From: Conus ventricosus
Lineage: Eukaryota > Mollusca > Gastropoda > Neogastropoda > Conidae
Assembly (NCBI GenBank): GCA_018398815.1
Contig: CM031616.1
Location: forward strand, 72,094,353 to 72,158,352
Length of the DNA stretch: 64,000 nucleotides
Direction: 5' to 3'
The position numbers and the translations under genes are program-made. The stretch's first letter is position 1. Each line of letters begins with the position of its first letter. This document shows positions 22,301-32,428 of this stretch, in pieces. The notes below the pieces were generated by a model. It was not told the DNA's origin. It searched no databases and was given only the letters and a program-made list of their open reading frames with translations.

Positions 22301-24760
22301 GGGTGGGTACTGACCTTGTCCTGCAGACAACCCCATTCACTCTCTAAGGGTGGGTACTGACCTTGTCCTGCAGACAACCCCATTCACTCTCTAAGGGTGG
22401 GTACGGACCTTGTCCTGCAGACAACCCCATTCACTCTCTAAGGGTGGGTACTGACCTTGTCCTGCAGACAACCCCATTCACTCTCTAAGGGTGGGTACTG
22501 ACCTTGTCCTGCAGACAACCCCATTCACTCTCTAAGGGTGGGTACTGACCTTGTCCTGCAGACAACCCCATTCACTCTCTAAGGGTGGGTACTGACCTTG
22601 TCCTGCAGACAACCCCATTCACTCTCTAAGGGTGGGTACTGACCTTGTCCTGCAGACAACCCCATTCACTCTCTAAGGGTGGGTACTGACCTTGTCCTGC
22701 AGACAACCCCATTCACTCTCTAAGGGTGGGTACTGACCTTGTCCTGCAGACAACCCCATTCACTCTCTAAGGGTGGGTACTGACCTTGTCCTGCAGACAA
22801 CCCCATTCACTCTCTAAGGGTGGGTACTGACCTTGTCCTGCAGACAACCCCATTCACTCTCTAAGGGTGGGTACTGACCTTGTCCTGCAGACAACCCCAT
22901 TCACTCTCTAAGGGTGGGTACTGACCTTGTCCTGCAGACAACCCCATTCACTCTCTAAGGGTGGGTACTGACCTTGTCCTGCAGACAACCCCATTCACTC
23001 TCTAAGGGTGGGTACTGACCTTGTCCTGCAGACAACCCCATTCACTCTCTAAGGGTGGGTACTGACCTTGTCCTGCAGACAACCCCATTCACTCTCTAAG
23101 GGTGGGTACTGACCTTGTCCTGCAGACAACCCCATTCACTCTCTAAGGGTGGGTACTGACCTTGTCCTGCAGACAACTCCATTCAGTCTCTAAGGGTGGG
23201 TACTGACCTTGTCCTGCAGACAACCCCATTCAGTCTCTAAGGGTGGGTACTGATCTTGTCCTGCAGACAACCCCATTCACTAAGTGTGGGTACTGACCTT
23301 GTCCTGCAGACAACCCCATTCACTCTCTAAGGGTGGGTTACTGACCTTGTCCTGCAGACAACTCCATTCACTCTCTAAGGGTGGGTACTGACCTTGTCCT
23401 GCAGACAACCCCATTCACTCTCTAAGGGTGGGTACTGACCTTGTCCTGCAGACAACCCCATTCACTCTCTAAGGGTGGGTACTGACCTTGTCCTGCAGAC
23501 AACCCCATTCACTCTCTAAGGGTGGGTACTGACCTTGTCCTGCAGACAACCCATTCACTCTCTAAGGGTGGGTACTGACCTTGTCCTGCAGACAACCCCA
23601 TTCACTCTCTAAGGGTGGGTACTGACCTTGTCCTGCAGACAACCCCATTCACTCTCTAAGGGTGGGTACTGACCTTGTCCTGCAGACAACCCCATTCACT
23701 CTCTAAGGGTGGGTACTGACCTTGTCCTGCAGACAACCCCATTCACTCTCTAAGGGTGGGTACTGACCTGTCCTGCAGACAACCCCATTCACTCTCTAAG
23801 GGTGGGTACTGACCTTGTCCTGCAGACAACCCCATTCACTCTCTAAGGGTGGGTACTGACCTTGTCCTGCAGACAACCCCATTCACTCTCTAAGGGTGGG
23901 TACTGACCTTGTCCTGCAGACAACCCCATTCACTCTCTAAGGGTGGGTACTGACCTTGTCCTGCAGACAACCCCATTCACTCTCTAAGGGTGGGTACTGA
24001 CCTTGTCCTGCAGACAACCCCATTCACTCTCTAAGGGTGGGTACTGACCTTGTCCTGCAGACAACCCCATTCACTCTCTAAGGGTGGGTACTGACCTTGT
24101 CCTGCAGACAACCCCATTCACTCTCTAAGGGTGGGTACTGACCTTGTCCTGCAGACAACCCCATTCACTCTCTAAGGGTGGGTACTGACCTTGTCCTGCA
24201 GACAACCCCATTCAACTCTCTAAGGGTGGGTACTGACCTTGTCCTGCAGACAACCCCATTCACTCTCTAAGGGTGGGTACTGACCTTGTCCTGCAGACAA
24301 CCCCTTTCACTCTCTAAGGGTGGGTACTGACCTTGTCCTGCAGACAACTCCATTCACTCTCTAAGGGTGGGTACTGACCTTGTCCTGCAGACAACCCCTT
24401 TCACTCTCTAAGGGTGGGTACTGACCTTGTCCTGCAGACAACCCCTTTCACTCTCTAAGGGTGGGTACTGACCTTGTCCTGCAGACAACCCCATTCACTC
24501 TCTAAGGGTGGGTACTGACCTTGTCCTGCAGACAACCCCTTTCACTCTCTAAGGGTGGGTACTGACCTTGTCCTGCAGACAACCCCATTCACTCTCTAAG
24601 GGTGGGTACTGACCTTGTCCTGCAGACAACCCCATTCACTCTCTAAGGGTGGGTACTGACCTTGTCCTGCAGACAACCCCATTCACTCTCTAAGGGTGGG
24701 TACTGACCTTGTCCTGCAGACAACCCCATTCACTCTCTAAGGGTGGGTACTGACCTTGTT
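19362..24760. repeat. 47-bp satellite array, about 115 copies
   Basis: The unit contains TTGTCCTGCAGACAACCCC, ATTCACTCTCTAAGGG and TGGGTACTGACC. It spans about 5.4 kb without interruption. The middle (about 21300-23150) is almost perfectly uniform. The left third has CAGTCTCTGAGG variants, a block at about 20295-20490 has TTGTTCCTGC (48-bp units), and the right end has CCCCTTTCACTC variants. Uniform centre with divergent edges is what unequal exchange produces. Truncated units occur (for example near 20910). Short minus-strand frames across it are artefacts. Confidence 0.97.
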
Positions 24761-25595
24761 CCAACAGGCAAGCTTGACGTATGCCTTGATCAGTCTGTTT
24801 CCATGGTACAGCAGCACTCCGTCATCCTCCAACATTCCTGATCCAGTTTTCTTCTCTACCCGAAGGTGATTTCAACTTTGCTATCCTTCAGACACACAAA
24901 AATACTTGAAACTGCTTACCCTTCAAACAAAATGTGTAAGATTTCATTTGCTTTCCCATTCAAACCCCATGCAACATGATTCCAATTGACTTTCCCCCAA
25001 AACACAAACCAACATCGATTCACATGCTTATCCCATAGAATATAAAGTATCATGATGTCAAACATGTCTTCTTTCAAACATCAAGCAATGTGATTTCGAA
25101 TGCTCCCTTTCAAAACACAAAGCAAGATGAATCTGAATACTTCAGACACAAAAACAATGTGATTCCGTACAATTACAAAGCAATTTTCTCTTTCAAACAT
25201 TAAACTTCTACTTCAAGCATCAACAATGAGATTTCAACAGTCCACCCTTCATGCAATAGGATTTCAAATATTTGCCTTTAAAACACAAAGCAACTTGATT
25301 CAACAGCTTCGCCTTCTACTACATGGCCACATGACTTGAACTGCTTCTCTTTCTACCACCATGCAACACAATTTCTACTGCTTTCCGTCCAAAGACAGTG
25401 ACATTCATGATTTCAAATGTTTCCCCATGAGACAAATGTGATCTTTTCTTTCAAAGGCAACGCAATGAGATTTCCAATGTTTGAGCTTCAGAAGACAAAG
25501 GGACTAGCCAGTCGGTGGATCAGCCCGTTTCCCTTCTTCACAACCTTCTCCCACACAGGAAGCAGCTGACATCAGAGTTGTCATGACATTACCCA
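24761..25595. repeat. Degenerate tandem repeat, about 40-45 bp, heavily decayed
   Basis: From about 24860 to 25500 phrases of the form CTTTCAAACACAAAGCAACA followed by TGATTTCAAATGCTTCC recur with many substitutions (for example near 24950, 25080, 25270, 25330, 25440). No coding frame is present. It looks like an old minisatellite that has not been homogenised, next to a young one. Confidence 0.6.
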
Positions 25596-25805
25596 ATGTT
25601 TATTTCTCATCTATTTCTTGTCCAGAGAAATCATGCCAGATGCAGCGGAGGAACATTCGCAAAATGGGTCGGTCAGCTGGGGCTTGCTGGACGCCCAGAT
25701 AAGTTGGGTGCAAGCATAGTGACAGTGTCGTTTTTGTGTAGTGCACAGAGTAAATCCACATTCTCTGTGGTGTGTACAGTTTTCGTATCAATTTCAAGCT
25801 TTGAA

Positions 25806-26697
25806 TAGCTGAGGTAATTTTTTTTTTTTTTTTTTTTTTTTGCTGTCCCAACCTCTGCGCTACCTCAGAGGCAGTGCACCCACGCCGCTCATTTCGACAC
25901 CCCGTTTACAGCCATAGCCCGGCTGGCCCCACCGCAGCCCCGGCACCAGCAATCCACAGGGAGCAGTTAATGTCAAGTCGTCATGAGGCAACCCACCGGA
26001 GGAGACACTGCACTGCTGCCGAGTCACTTCGGTGGTGTTCAGTGGCGCCTGTTCTGATCTAACATACGCAGGACACCACCTACTAAGCCCCTACTGACGA
26101 CAATAATTGCTTAGTCGCGGAGCCGGCGTGAGTGAGCTCTCCCTCCGGAGGGCGCCACCACGTCCGTCCAACGACAGCCCCTATGGACTCGCCGTTACCG
26201 GTGACCCCGACGGAAGCAAACCAAGGCCACAGACGCGGAAGGACATCGAAACTGAGGTCACCATGAGAGCAGGGCATGAAGGGCCACAGAATTTGAGACA
26301 TTTTTTTTTTTTTAATGCTGATCAATGGAATGAGGATGAATTAAGATGATGCTACGGATTTCCATTTCGGTCTGAGACTACATGACAGGGCTGTACTCTA
26401 CGCTTCCTTTCATAATATATCCTGGCGTCAACCAGGCCCGAGAGATACAGGCACCTGCAGTGTTGGTCATGAAATTTGAGCAACACTCTCAGAAACGCAT
26501 CCATTAAGTGGATGAAACTCGACTGTGTGGTCCCAGTCTTCCCAACTGAGTCCGCAGCAAACTCAACTCTGGGTAGGAGCCGGTCGGGGCAGAAAAAACC
26601 CACATGACTCTGATGGGATTCGAACCCACGACCTCCCAGCCGGAAGTCTGCGATGCTAACCACTTCGCCACGGCGGCTGGTAGCTGAGGTAATTTTT
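25806..26697 (-). mobile_element. Long tRNA-headed SINE (about 858 bp) with 17-bp target duplication
   Basis: TAGCTGAGGTAATTTTT is repeated at 25806-25822 and 26681-26697. Between them, read on the minus strand, lie a tRNA-like head, a long unique body and a terminal poly(A) (about 25823-25842, seen as T on the plus strand). A second oligo(T) at 26301-26312 suggests a composite or dimeric build. The body shares sequence with 29880-30340 (for example CATGACAGGG near 26380 and 30070). No protein is encoded, so it depends on a LINE for movement. Confidence 0.85.
26610..26680 (-). other. tRNA-like head of the SINE (RNA polymerase III boxes)
   Basis: On the minus strand an A-box-like TGGCGAAGTGG and a perfect B box GGTTCGAATCC are about 35 bp apart in a tRNA-like frame starting CCAGCCGCCG. 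The anticodon arm is not that of a functional tRNA. The sequence continues into the SINE body instead of ending in CCA or a T run, so I call it a SINE promoter, not a tRNA gene. Confidence 0.8.
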
Positions 26698-27115
26698 ATT
26701 CAATCCTTGTGTATGTGTGTGTGTTTGCTTGTGTGTGTATGTATGTGTGTGCGTGCGTGCCTGCGTGTGTGTGCATGTGTGTGTGTTTAGATGATTCTAA
26801 TACTAGTCACTCCTAACAAAGCATTGGGGTTTTCCAGTCACAATTTGACATGCCCACTTTTTTCTTGTAATCTTTTGTCTACACAGAGTCTATGGTAGAT
26901 ACTAGTGGTACACTCTACAGCATTTATATGCATGTATGGCTTTTTTCTATGCATTTTTTGTTTCATGTAATTGTTTTTCATCATGCATTTTTTTAATGCA
27001 TTTTTCAATTCTGACTGATACGCAGAATCACTGATACACTTACCGCATTCTGATCCTGTCCATCTTACAGATGTCAAATGTTTAGCAACCATTTCATTAC
27101 TAGCTTTGTTGTTTG
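26698..27115. other. Non-coding, (GT)n-rich
   Basis: (GT)n/(GC)n microsatellite at about 26710-26785, then T-rich sequence. No gene seen. Confidence 0.55.
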
Positions 27116-27480
27116 TTATTCAGAATGTCACTTTTTATCTCCAGGATGTGACCCTTTTTCAGAATGTCACTTTTTATCTCCAGGATGTGACCCTTTTTCA
27201 GAATGTCACTTTTTATCTCCAGGATGTGACCCTTTTTCAGAATGTCACTTTTTATCTCCAGGATGTGACCCTTTTTCAGAATGTCACTTTTTATCTCCAG
27301 GATGTGACCCTTTTTCAGAATGTCACTTTTTATCTCCAGGATGTGACCCTTTTTCAGAATGTCACTTTTTATCTCCAGGATGTGACCCTTTTTCAGAATG
27401 TCACTTTTTATCTCCAGGATGTGACCCTTTTTCAGAATGTCACTTTTTATCTCCAGGATGTGACCCTTTTTCAGAATGTG
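27116..27480. repeat. 39-bp tandem repeat, 9 copies, nearly perfect
   Basis: The unit contains CAGAATGTCACTTTTTATCT and CCAGGATGTGACCCTTTTT. Copies are almost identical, so the array is young. It is open in two plus frames (13-residue unit FQNVTFYLQDVTL in one) and on the minus strand (ILKKGHILEIKSD). Arms GTCAC and GTGAC in each unit can pair. Confidence 0.95.
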
Positions 27481-27876
27481 ATTTTTTTTCCCTGCACAGA
27501 TTTGACAACCTTGAAAAAGCCTTGTGTGGTTGGTAGGACAACAATAATAATCCAAAAAAAAGGGCGAGGGGAGAGTGGGCGGGAGATTCCCATGCTGACT
27601 AGATGCCCACGAGGCAGGCACAGTGGAAGCTTGCTGGCACCACAGGGGCTTGTGTTCCCTATCTTTTCAGTCAGTTTGCACTCTTGTCAGCTTACACTGA
27701 ACGCTTTGAGACATTTTCCTTTGGCCTCAAACAGACATCTTCATATGTCAGAAAACAAAAATTCCATTCAATGAAAGTGAACTTAGCCATGGAGGAAAAT
27801 CACAACCAGCCTTGGAATACCTGGATGAAAAAAATGGAAGCACCAGTTTCTGAATCTGCAAACTAAATACGAATGC

Positions 27877-28233
27877 ATGATGTCAAATCTTGCTTCCCAA
27901 GAGTTTCATGTTCATCGAGGAGAAGACAGCAAAATGATTGGAACACTGCAGCGATGCAGGGATCTGAGCACAGACACTTTGGACTCTGATTTCCACCTCT
28001 GTAATGATGATGTGATTTTCACAGACTGCGATAACAAGGACCAGCTCTTAAAAGAACTTGATAACAAACTCAATGATGATGAAAATTATCGACAGAAAAT
28101 TCCAGCACTGACTGCAAACCTCATCAAACAGTTTTCAAAGAAGGTTTCTGTCATACAAAAGTTTTTGAAAATTAATCAACAAGAAATGTGGTCAGCCAGC
28201 GGTGAAAACGGTTTGTGTCAACAGTCCTTGTAG
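27877..28233 (+). CDS. Hypothetical open frame, possible exon or decayed gene piece
   Basis: A 118-codon plus frame with ordinary, non-repetitive composition, acidic and helical in the middle (DNKDQLLKELDNKLNDDEN), ending LKINQQEMWSASGENGLC. An overlapping earlier frame (27603-27866, ending WNTWMKKMEAPVSESAN) could join it by a small indel. I do not recognise a family. Unlike its surroundings it is not a tandem repeat, so it may be a real exon fragment or a remnant of a mobile element. No splice sites were firmly identified. Confidence 0.3.
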   Translation: MMSNLASQEFHVHRGEDSKMIGTLQRCRDLSTDTLDSDFHLCNDDVIFTDCDNKDQLLKELDNKLNDDENYRQKIPALTANLIKQFSKKVSVIQKFLKINQQEMWSASGENGLCQQSL

Positions 28234-28269
28234 AACTTTGGAAGCCAGTGCCAGCAACTGCTAGGAAAG

Positions 28270-28885
28270 GCGATCTCAGGTCAGTGCACACACTGTCAAT
28301 GGTCGTACAGTCCACAAGTACCACCACCTGAGCCTTGCAGGCTATCAGACAGGGTCAGTGCACACACTGTCAATGGTCGTACAGTCCACAAGTGCCACCA
28401 CCAGAGCCTTGCAGGCTATCAGACAGGGTCAGTGCACACACTGTCAATGGTCGTACAGTCCACAAGTGCCACCACCTGAGCCTTGCAGGCTATCAGACTG
28501 GGTCAGTGCACACACTGTCAATGGTCGTACAGTCCACAAGTGCCACCACCTGAGCCTTGCAGGCTATCAGACAGGGTCAGTGCACACACTGTCAATGGTC
28601 GTACAGTCCACAAGTGCCACCACCTGAGCCTTGCAGGCTATCAGACAGGGTCAGTGCACACACTGTCAATGGTCGTACAGTCCACAAGTGCCACAACCTG
28701 AGCCTTGCAGGCTATCAGACAGGGTCAGTGCACACACTGTCAATGGTCGTACAGTCCACAAGTGCCACCACCTGAGCCTTGCAGGCTATCAGACAGGGTC
28801 AGTGCACACACTGTCAATGGTTGTACAGTCCACAAGTGCCACCACCTGAGCCTTGCAGGCTATCAGACAGGGTCAGTGCGCACCA
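28270..28885. repeat. 74-bp tandem repeat, about 8.3 copies
   Basis: Units contain GGTCAGTGCACACACTGTCA, ATGGTCGTACAGTCCACAAG and CTGAGCCTTGCAGGCTATCA. Copies differ by only one or two bases. Each holds the short inverted repeat AGCCT-TGC-AGGCT. 74 is not a multiple of three, so the frames rotate and all three are open, which explains the stacked open frames here. The last unit runs into unrelated sequence at about 28880. Confidence 0.95.
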
Positions 28886-28928
28886 AATTCAGAGTGATTG
28901 GAAACAGCAGTGTCTAGTTCAGTGGAGT

Positions 28929-29436
28929 GGGGCCGGAGTAGCTCAGCTGGTAGAGCGACAGACTTGCAATCTTAGTGATCCTGGAGTTGCAGGTTTGAAT
29001 CTCCGCTGGGCCGTCTTGGTACAGGGGGATTTCTCTCTCACAGTTAACATTGGTTCTGACTCCATTTCCCAAGTAGTCCTTTGAATGAGACTATAAACCA
29101 AGGCTGCATAAGTGAACGCACGCATAACATCTTGCACACACATAAAATCCCATCACCAACTTTGGAAGAGAAGGCCAGTTTGGCCGTTGGTATGGATGAC
29201 ACATTACACAGAGCATGCACCCTGCATGAGAAATTGAAAGGATGAAGGAAGGAAGGAAACTGAGTGAATGATATTGACTGCATGACACAGGAAATGACTG
29301 AATGAGGCGCCGGCAGGCAGCTCTTCAGTCAGCACTACCCAAGTAGGCAGCCCGTTGTGTCCACGAAAGAGTGGATTGTCAGTGCCTAGAACCTTTGGCA
29401 AGGCACTATATACATGCCACGTTATTATTATTATAC
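28929..29436 (+). mobile_element. tRNA-derived SINE with (TTA)n tail
   Basis: The head reads GGGGCCGGAGTAGCTCAGCT, with an A box (TAGCTCAGCTGGTAGAG) and B box (GGTTTGAATCT), then an about 400-bp body. The end (AGGCACTATATACATGCCAC followed by TTATTATTATTA) is typical of invertebrate tRNA SINEs. No protein coding. The target duplication is not obvious. Confidence 0.8.
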
Positions 29437-29523
29437 CTGGACATTGTTGCTTTGCTGGGTAATGTTTCACAGAATATTTCTATCCATGGATTATGTCACA
29501 TTTGAACCAAAGCATCGCTGAAA

Positions 29524-29720
29524 AGCCACTGCACTGAAAGAAGCAAAGGAACTTGATCGCAAGAGGGCCGCTGCTCATGCATCAAGTGAAGCCTGGCTCT
29601 GCAATGACAGGTGCCCAAGAAGATTTCTGGCCAGCGGTCAGAAACAAGAGGCATTTGGGTACCAACCATTTAAGAGGCTGAACAACAAGCAATTGCCAGC
29701 CTCAGATGCCAAATCAGGTG
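29524..29720 (+). CDS. Exon-like open segment of unknown gene
   Basis: After a TGA, a plus frame stays open for about 65 codons with basic, helix-prone composition (LKEAKELDRKRAAAHASSEA, then GYQPFKRLNNKQ). It meets a GT donor-like site (AAATCAGGTGAGTCA) near 29717. I do not recognise the protein. It may be an isolated coding exon or mobile-element debris. Confidence 0.25.
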
Positions 29721-29879
29721 AGTCAGTTTTACAGAACACTCCAAAAATGATCACATTAGTGAATATTTATAGCACTAAATATAACCAATAGCCACTTACA
29801 GTAAGAAAACCACAAATAAAGACAAAGAGACACAAAGCAAACAAGGCTGGCATCATTCCATACCTCCATTCAGTCACAG

Positions 29880-30340
29880 TCCCCATGAACCTGCTGAGAT
29901 CAGCAAGCTCGACATGAACTCACCAAGGGCACAGACATGGAGACAAAACCGACACCGACATCACCATGACAGTAGGGTGTGCAGGGCCACAAAATGTGAG
30001 ACTTCTTTTTATGCTGATTGATGACAATGATGAAGATGATGGTACAGAGTTCCATTCTCCTGAGAGTGCATGACAGGGATGTACTCCCTGCCTCCTTTCG
30101 TAATATGTCCCTACATCAGGAAATTTGAACAATACTCTCTGAGGCACATCCATTAAATGGTTGAAACTTCAAAGTGTTTCAGGTCTTCCCAGCCGGGCCT
30201 ACAGCAAACTTAACTCTCCATAGGAGTCAGTCGGGACAGAAAAACACACACAAATCCCCCCCAAGTCTGATGGGAATTGAACCCGTGACTTCCCCAAAAG
30301 CAAGAACCCATGACACTAACCACAAGACCAATGTAGCTGG
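29880..30340 (-). mobile_element. Second copy of the long tRNA-headed SINE
   Basis: The minus strand starts with CCAGCTACATTGGTCTTGTG and a B-box-like GGTTCAATTCCC, then a body homologous to 25823-26680. It shares the phrases near CATGACAGGGATGTACTCCC and CACATCCATTAAATGG. It is more diverged and lacks the long 3' part and poly(A). A (C)7 run at 30256-30262 sits just after the head. Confidence 0.75.
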
Positions 30341-30504
30341 TAGTTCCATTTTCTTTCCCATAAGCGTGTGTCTCATCATTATAAGGTAGCAATATTCATA
30401 GGTAGGATTCATAGCATTTGATCAATAGTCTGTCTGGAAATGAAAGCATCAGGATCTAGATTTATTTGCAAATACACATAACACACACACACATTCATTA
30501 CATA

Positions 30505-30535
30505 CATAATATCTGTGTGTGTGTGTGTGTGGTGT

Positions 30536-30575
<40 letters not shown>

Positions 30576-30908
30576 CTCCCCACACACTAGATATACATCA
30601 CAACATCTGGCTAAATGTCTGTGAACATTACCTTTCCCTTTGGCTTGTAAATCATGTCCTTTCTTTCTTTGAGATCTCCAAGAAAATAGAAGTATTTCAC
30701 AGGTATCCCCTTGATAGTTATCTCCATTCTGCTCTTACGGTACAGGATGCTGCAGTATCGCTGAAATACAACAGGCCAACATCATCACACACACACACAC
30801 ACACACGCAAAAGCACAAACACACACACACATGCATGCATGCATGCACTCACATACACACACACAAACACACATGCACGCACACACACTCACATATCCAT
30901 CCCTCATC

Positions 30909-30940
<32 letters not shown>

Positions 30941-30950
30941 ACAGAGAAGA
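30505..30950. repeat. Microsatellite cluster: (GT)n, (CA)n and poly(C)
   Basis: (GT)n at about 30514-30574, mixed (CA)n with GCATGCATGCATGCA at 30786-30895, and a C run of about 30 nt at 30911-30940. Opposite-strand frames across these tracts are low-complexity. The poly(C) length is likely unreliable in long-read data. Confidence 0.9.
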
Positions 30951-31254
30951 GAGATAAAGATACAAACAAAACTCAGCTGCAGATGGAACAGATGGACAGA
31001 GAGTAAGAGATAGCCTGAATAATCAGTTTCTTTTGATGTGGGAAAAGAGTAATAAGCACTTATTTGCATTTTTTTTTTGTCCCTCAGCGAAGAGAAAGCC
31101 ATTATTAAAAGTGTCATATACAAAAAATATCACCAAAAGTGGTATCCTCTCTTTATTATTTTTCAATATTTTCATCATCATCATTATTATCATTCTTGCC
31201 ATCATTATTACCATCTCAGCTCGCACTGTCTGCTTCCCAATGGCCTTGTTTTCA

Positions 31255-31770
31255 TTCAACGCCCATCTTGCACCAAATTCGAGAAGATAGGTGATTGCTC
31301 ATTCGTTGTTTTTATTGTCCTAAATGTTGTTTACCATGCCTGAAGAAAGCCTAAGAGGTCAAAACGCGTCGTGATCTGTCTTGCACTTTGCTTGTCCATT
31401 TGAAAAAAATTAAGTACTGTATCCGCCAAACTTGAACAAACGAATCACAAGACAAAACATGACGCATTTCGACCTTTTAAGTCTTCTTCAGGCAAGATAA
31501 ACAACACTGAGGACAACAAGCACTCACGTATAAATCTCACTGAATTCGGCGCTGAATTGTGATTGCTCGTTCTTCATTTTCCTTGTCCTGAGTGTTGTTT
31601 ACCTTGCCTGAAGAAGACCTCAGAGGTCGAAATGCGATGTGTTTTGGTCAATTTTGTTTTCAGGATTTGTTCAAATTTCCGCCTGCAGTTGCCTCACTTC
31701 TCAACTAACTTTGTTTATCCACGTTATCTGACAGATTTACTTTGGATTCCTTTTAATATTTATTTACAGT
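31255..31770. repeat. Three copies of a dispersed 150-bp repeat, the middle one inverted
   Basis: Copies at about 31262-31425 (plus), 31432-31560 (minus) and 31565-31725 (plus) share TGTTGTTTACC, then CTGAAGAAGACC, AGGTCGAAATGCG and downstream GTTCAAATTTCCGC-type sequence. A fourth, partial relative is at 19215-19361. No coding potential. The core has a short hairpin, GACCT-CAG-AGGTC, between CTGAAGA and GAAA. Confidence 0.75.
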
Positions 31771-31792
31771 CTCTCTCTGTATTCTTGTTCCT

Positions 31793-32347
31793 AAAGTGTT
31801 TACCCTACACTTTAGAAGGGTGGCTTAGTGTGACATGTCTAGTGCGTTAGCTATTCCTAGTATTGGGGTTTCTACTTATGCACACAAACGCATACACACG
31901 CACACAGTGCAACTCACCCTGCAATACTGGAATGGCAGTGGGTGTCAGTCTGTGACGCGCTCTGTAGTAGCCGGGCTTGCAGCTTCCAGAGGGTCAAGCA
32001 GCTGACGGCGCAACCAGGAAAGGCGACGGCCACTTCTGGTTGCGCAGGTACGGTGGTTGTTGGTCACAGTTGGTGTTGGTCACAGTTGGTGTTGTCAACG
32101 GACGCCACACGTCGCTCCTGTAGTTAAGGTAGAGGACGGGCGTCCCCAATGGTAGTTGCTGTCTGGCTTCGTAGTCGGAGCTGGCGTTGAGGAGATCCTT
32201 ACTCGGCGGGGGTGGCAAGTCGAATGCAGCCAACTCCTTCCCGCCCTGTCGTCTGCTGGTGAGTGAGCACTGCTCATTGCGAGGCGCACCTTCCGGTTCC
32301 GGTGGTGAACCGAGTGCGTATGCACACTATACTCGTGCGTCACTACA
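31793..32347 (-). repeat. 3' LTR
   Basis: 555 bp, matching 42060-42615 throughout. On the minus strand it begins TGTAGTGACGCACGAG and ends TAGGGTAAACACTTT. The boundaries are set by the TTCCT duplication and by the polypurine tract. Confidence 0.93.
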
Positions 32348-32362
32348 CTCCCCCCCGACTTT
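32348..32362 (-). promoter_or_regulatory. Polypurine tract priming plus-strand DNA
   Basis: Read on the minus strand AAAGTCGGGGGGGAG directly precedes the 3' LTR start TGTAGTG. This is the expected place and composition for a polypurine tract. Confidence 0.85.
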
Positions 32363-32428
32363 ATAAAAAAGCTTCAATGAGTGTAGTTCCCTCGCAAGAG
32401 CCCAGGTCCGGCTAGCATCCGCTTTGCC

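Noticed and set aside
19362..24760. Possible CRISPR array
   Set aside because: The 47-bp units are contiguous with no unique spacers, and the context is eukaryotic.
26610..26680. A tRNA gene on the minus strand
   Set aside because: It is the promoter head of a SINE with its own target duplication.
28929..29010. A tRNA gene
   Set aside because: A and B boxes are present but the sequence continues into a SINE body with a TTA-repeat tail, and the cloverleaf is imperfect.
28335..29084. Stack of overlapping plus-strand frames of about 72 codons
   Set aside because: Produced by the 74-bp repeat with no stop in any frame, then running into the SINE head.
30515..31006. 163-codon frame with Cys-Val and Pro runs
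   Set aside because: Translation of (GT)n, (CA)n and poly(C) tracts.
31255..31770. A firm hammerhead ribozyme call
   Set aside because: Extra A before the stem, no clear third stem or cleavage triplet. Kept only as a lower-interest finding.
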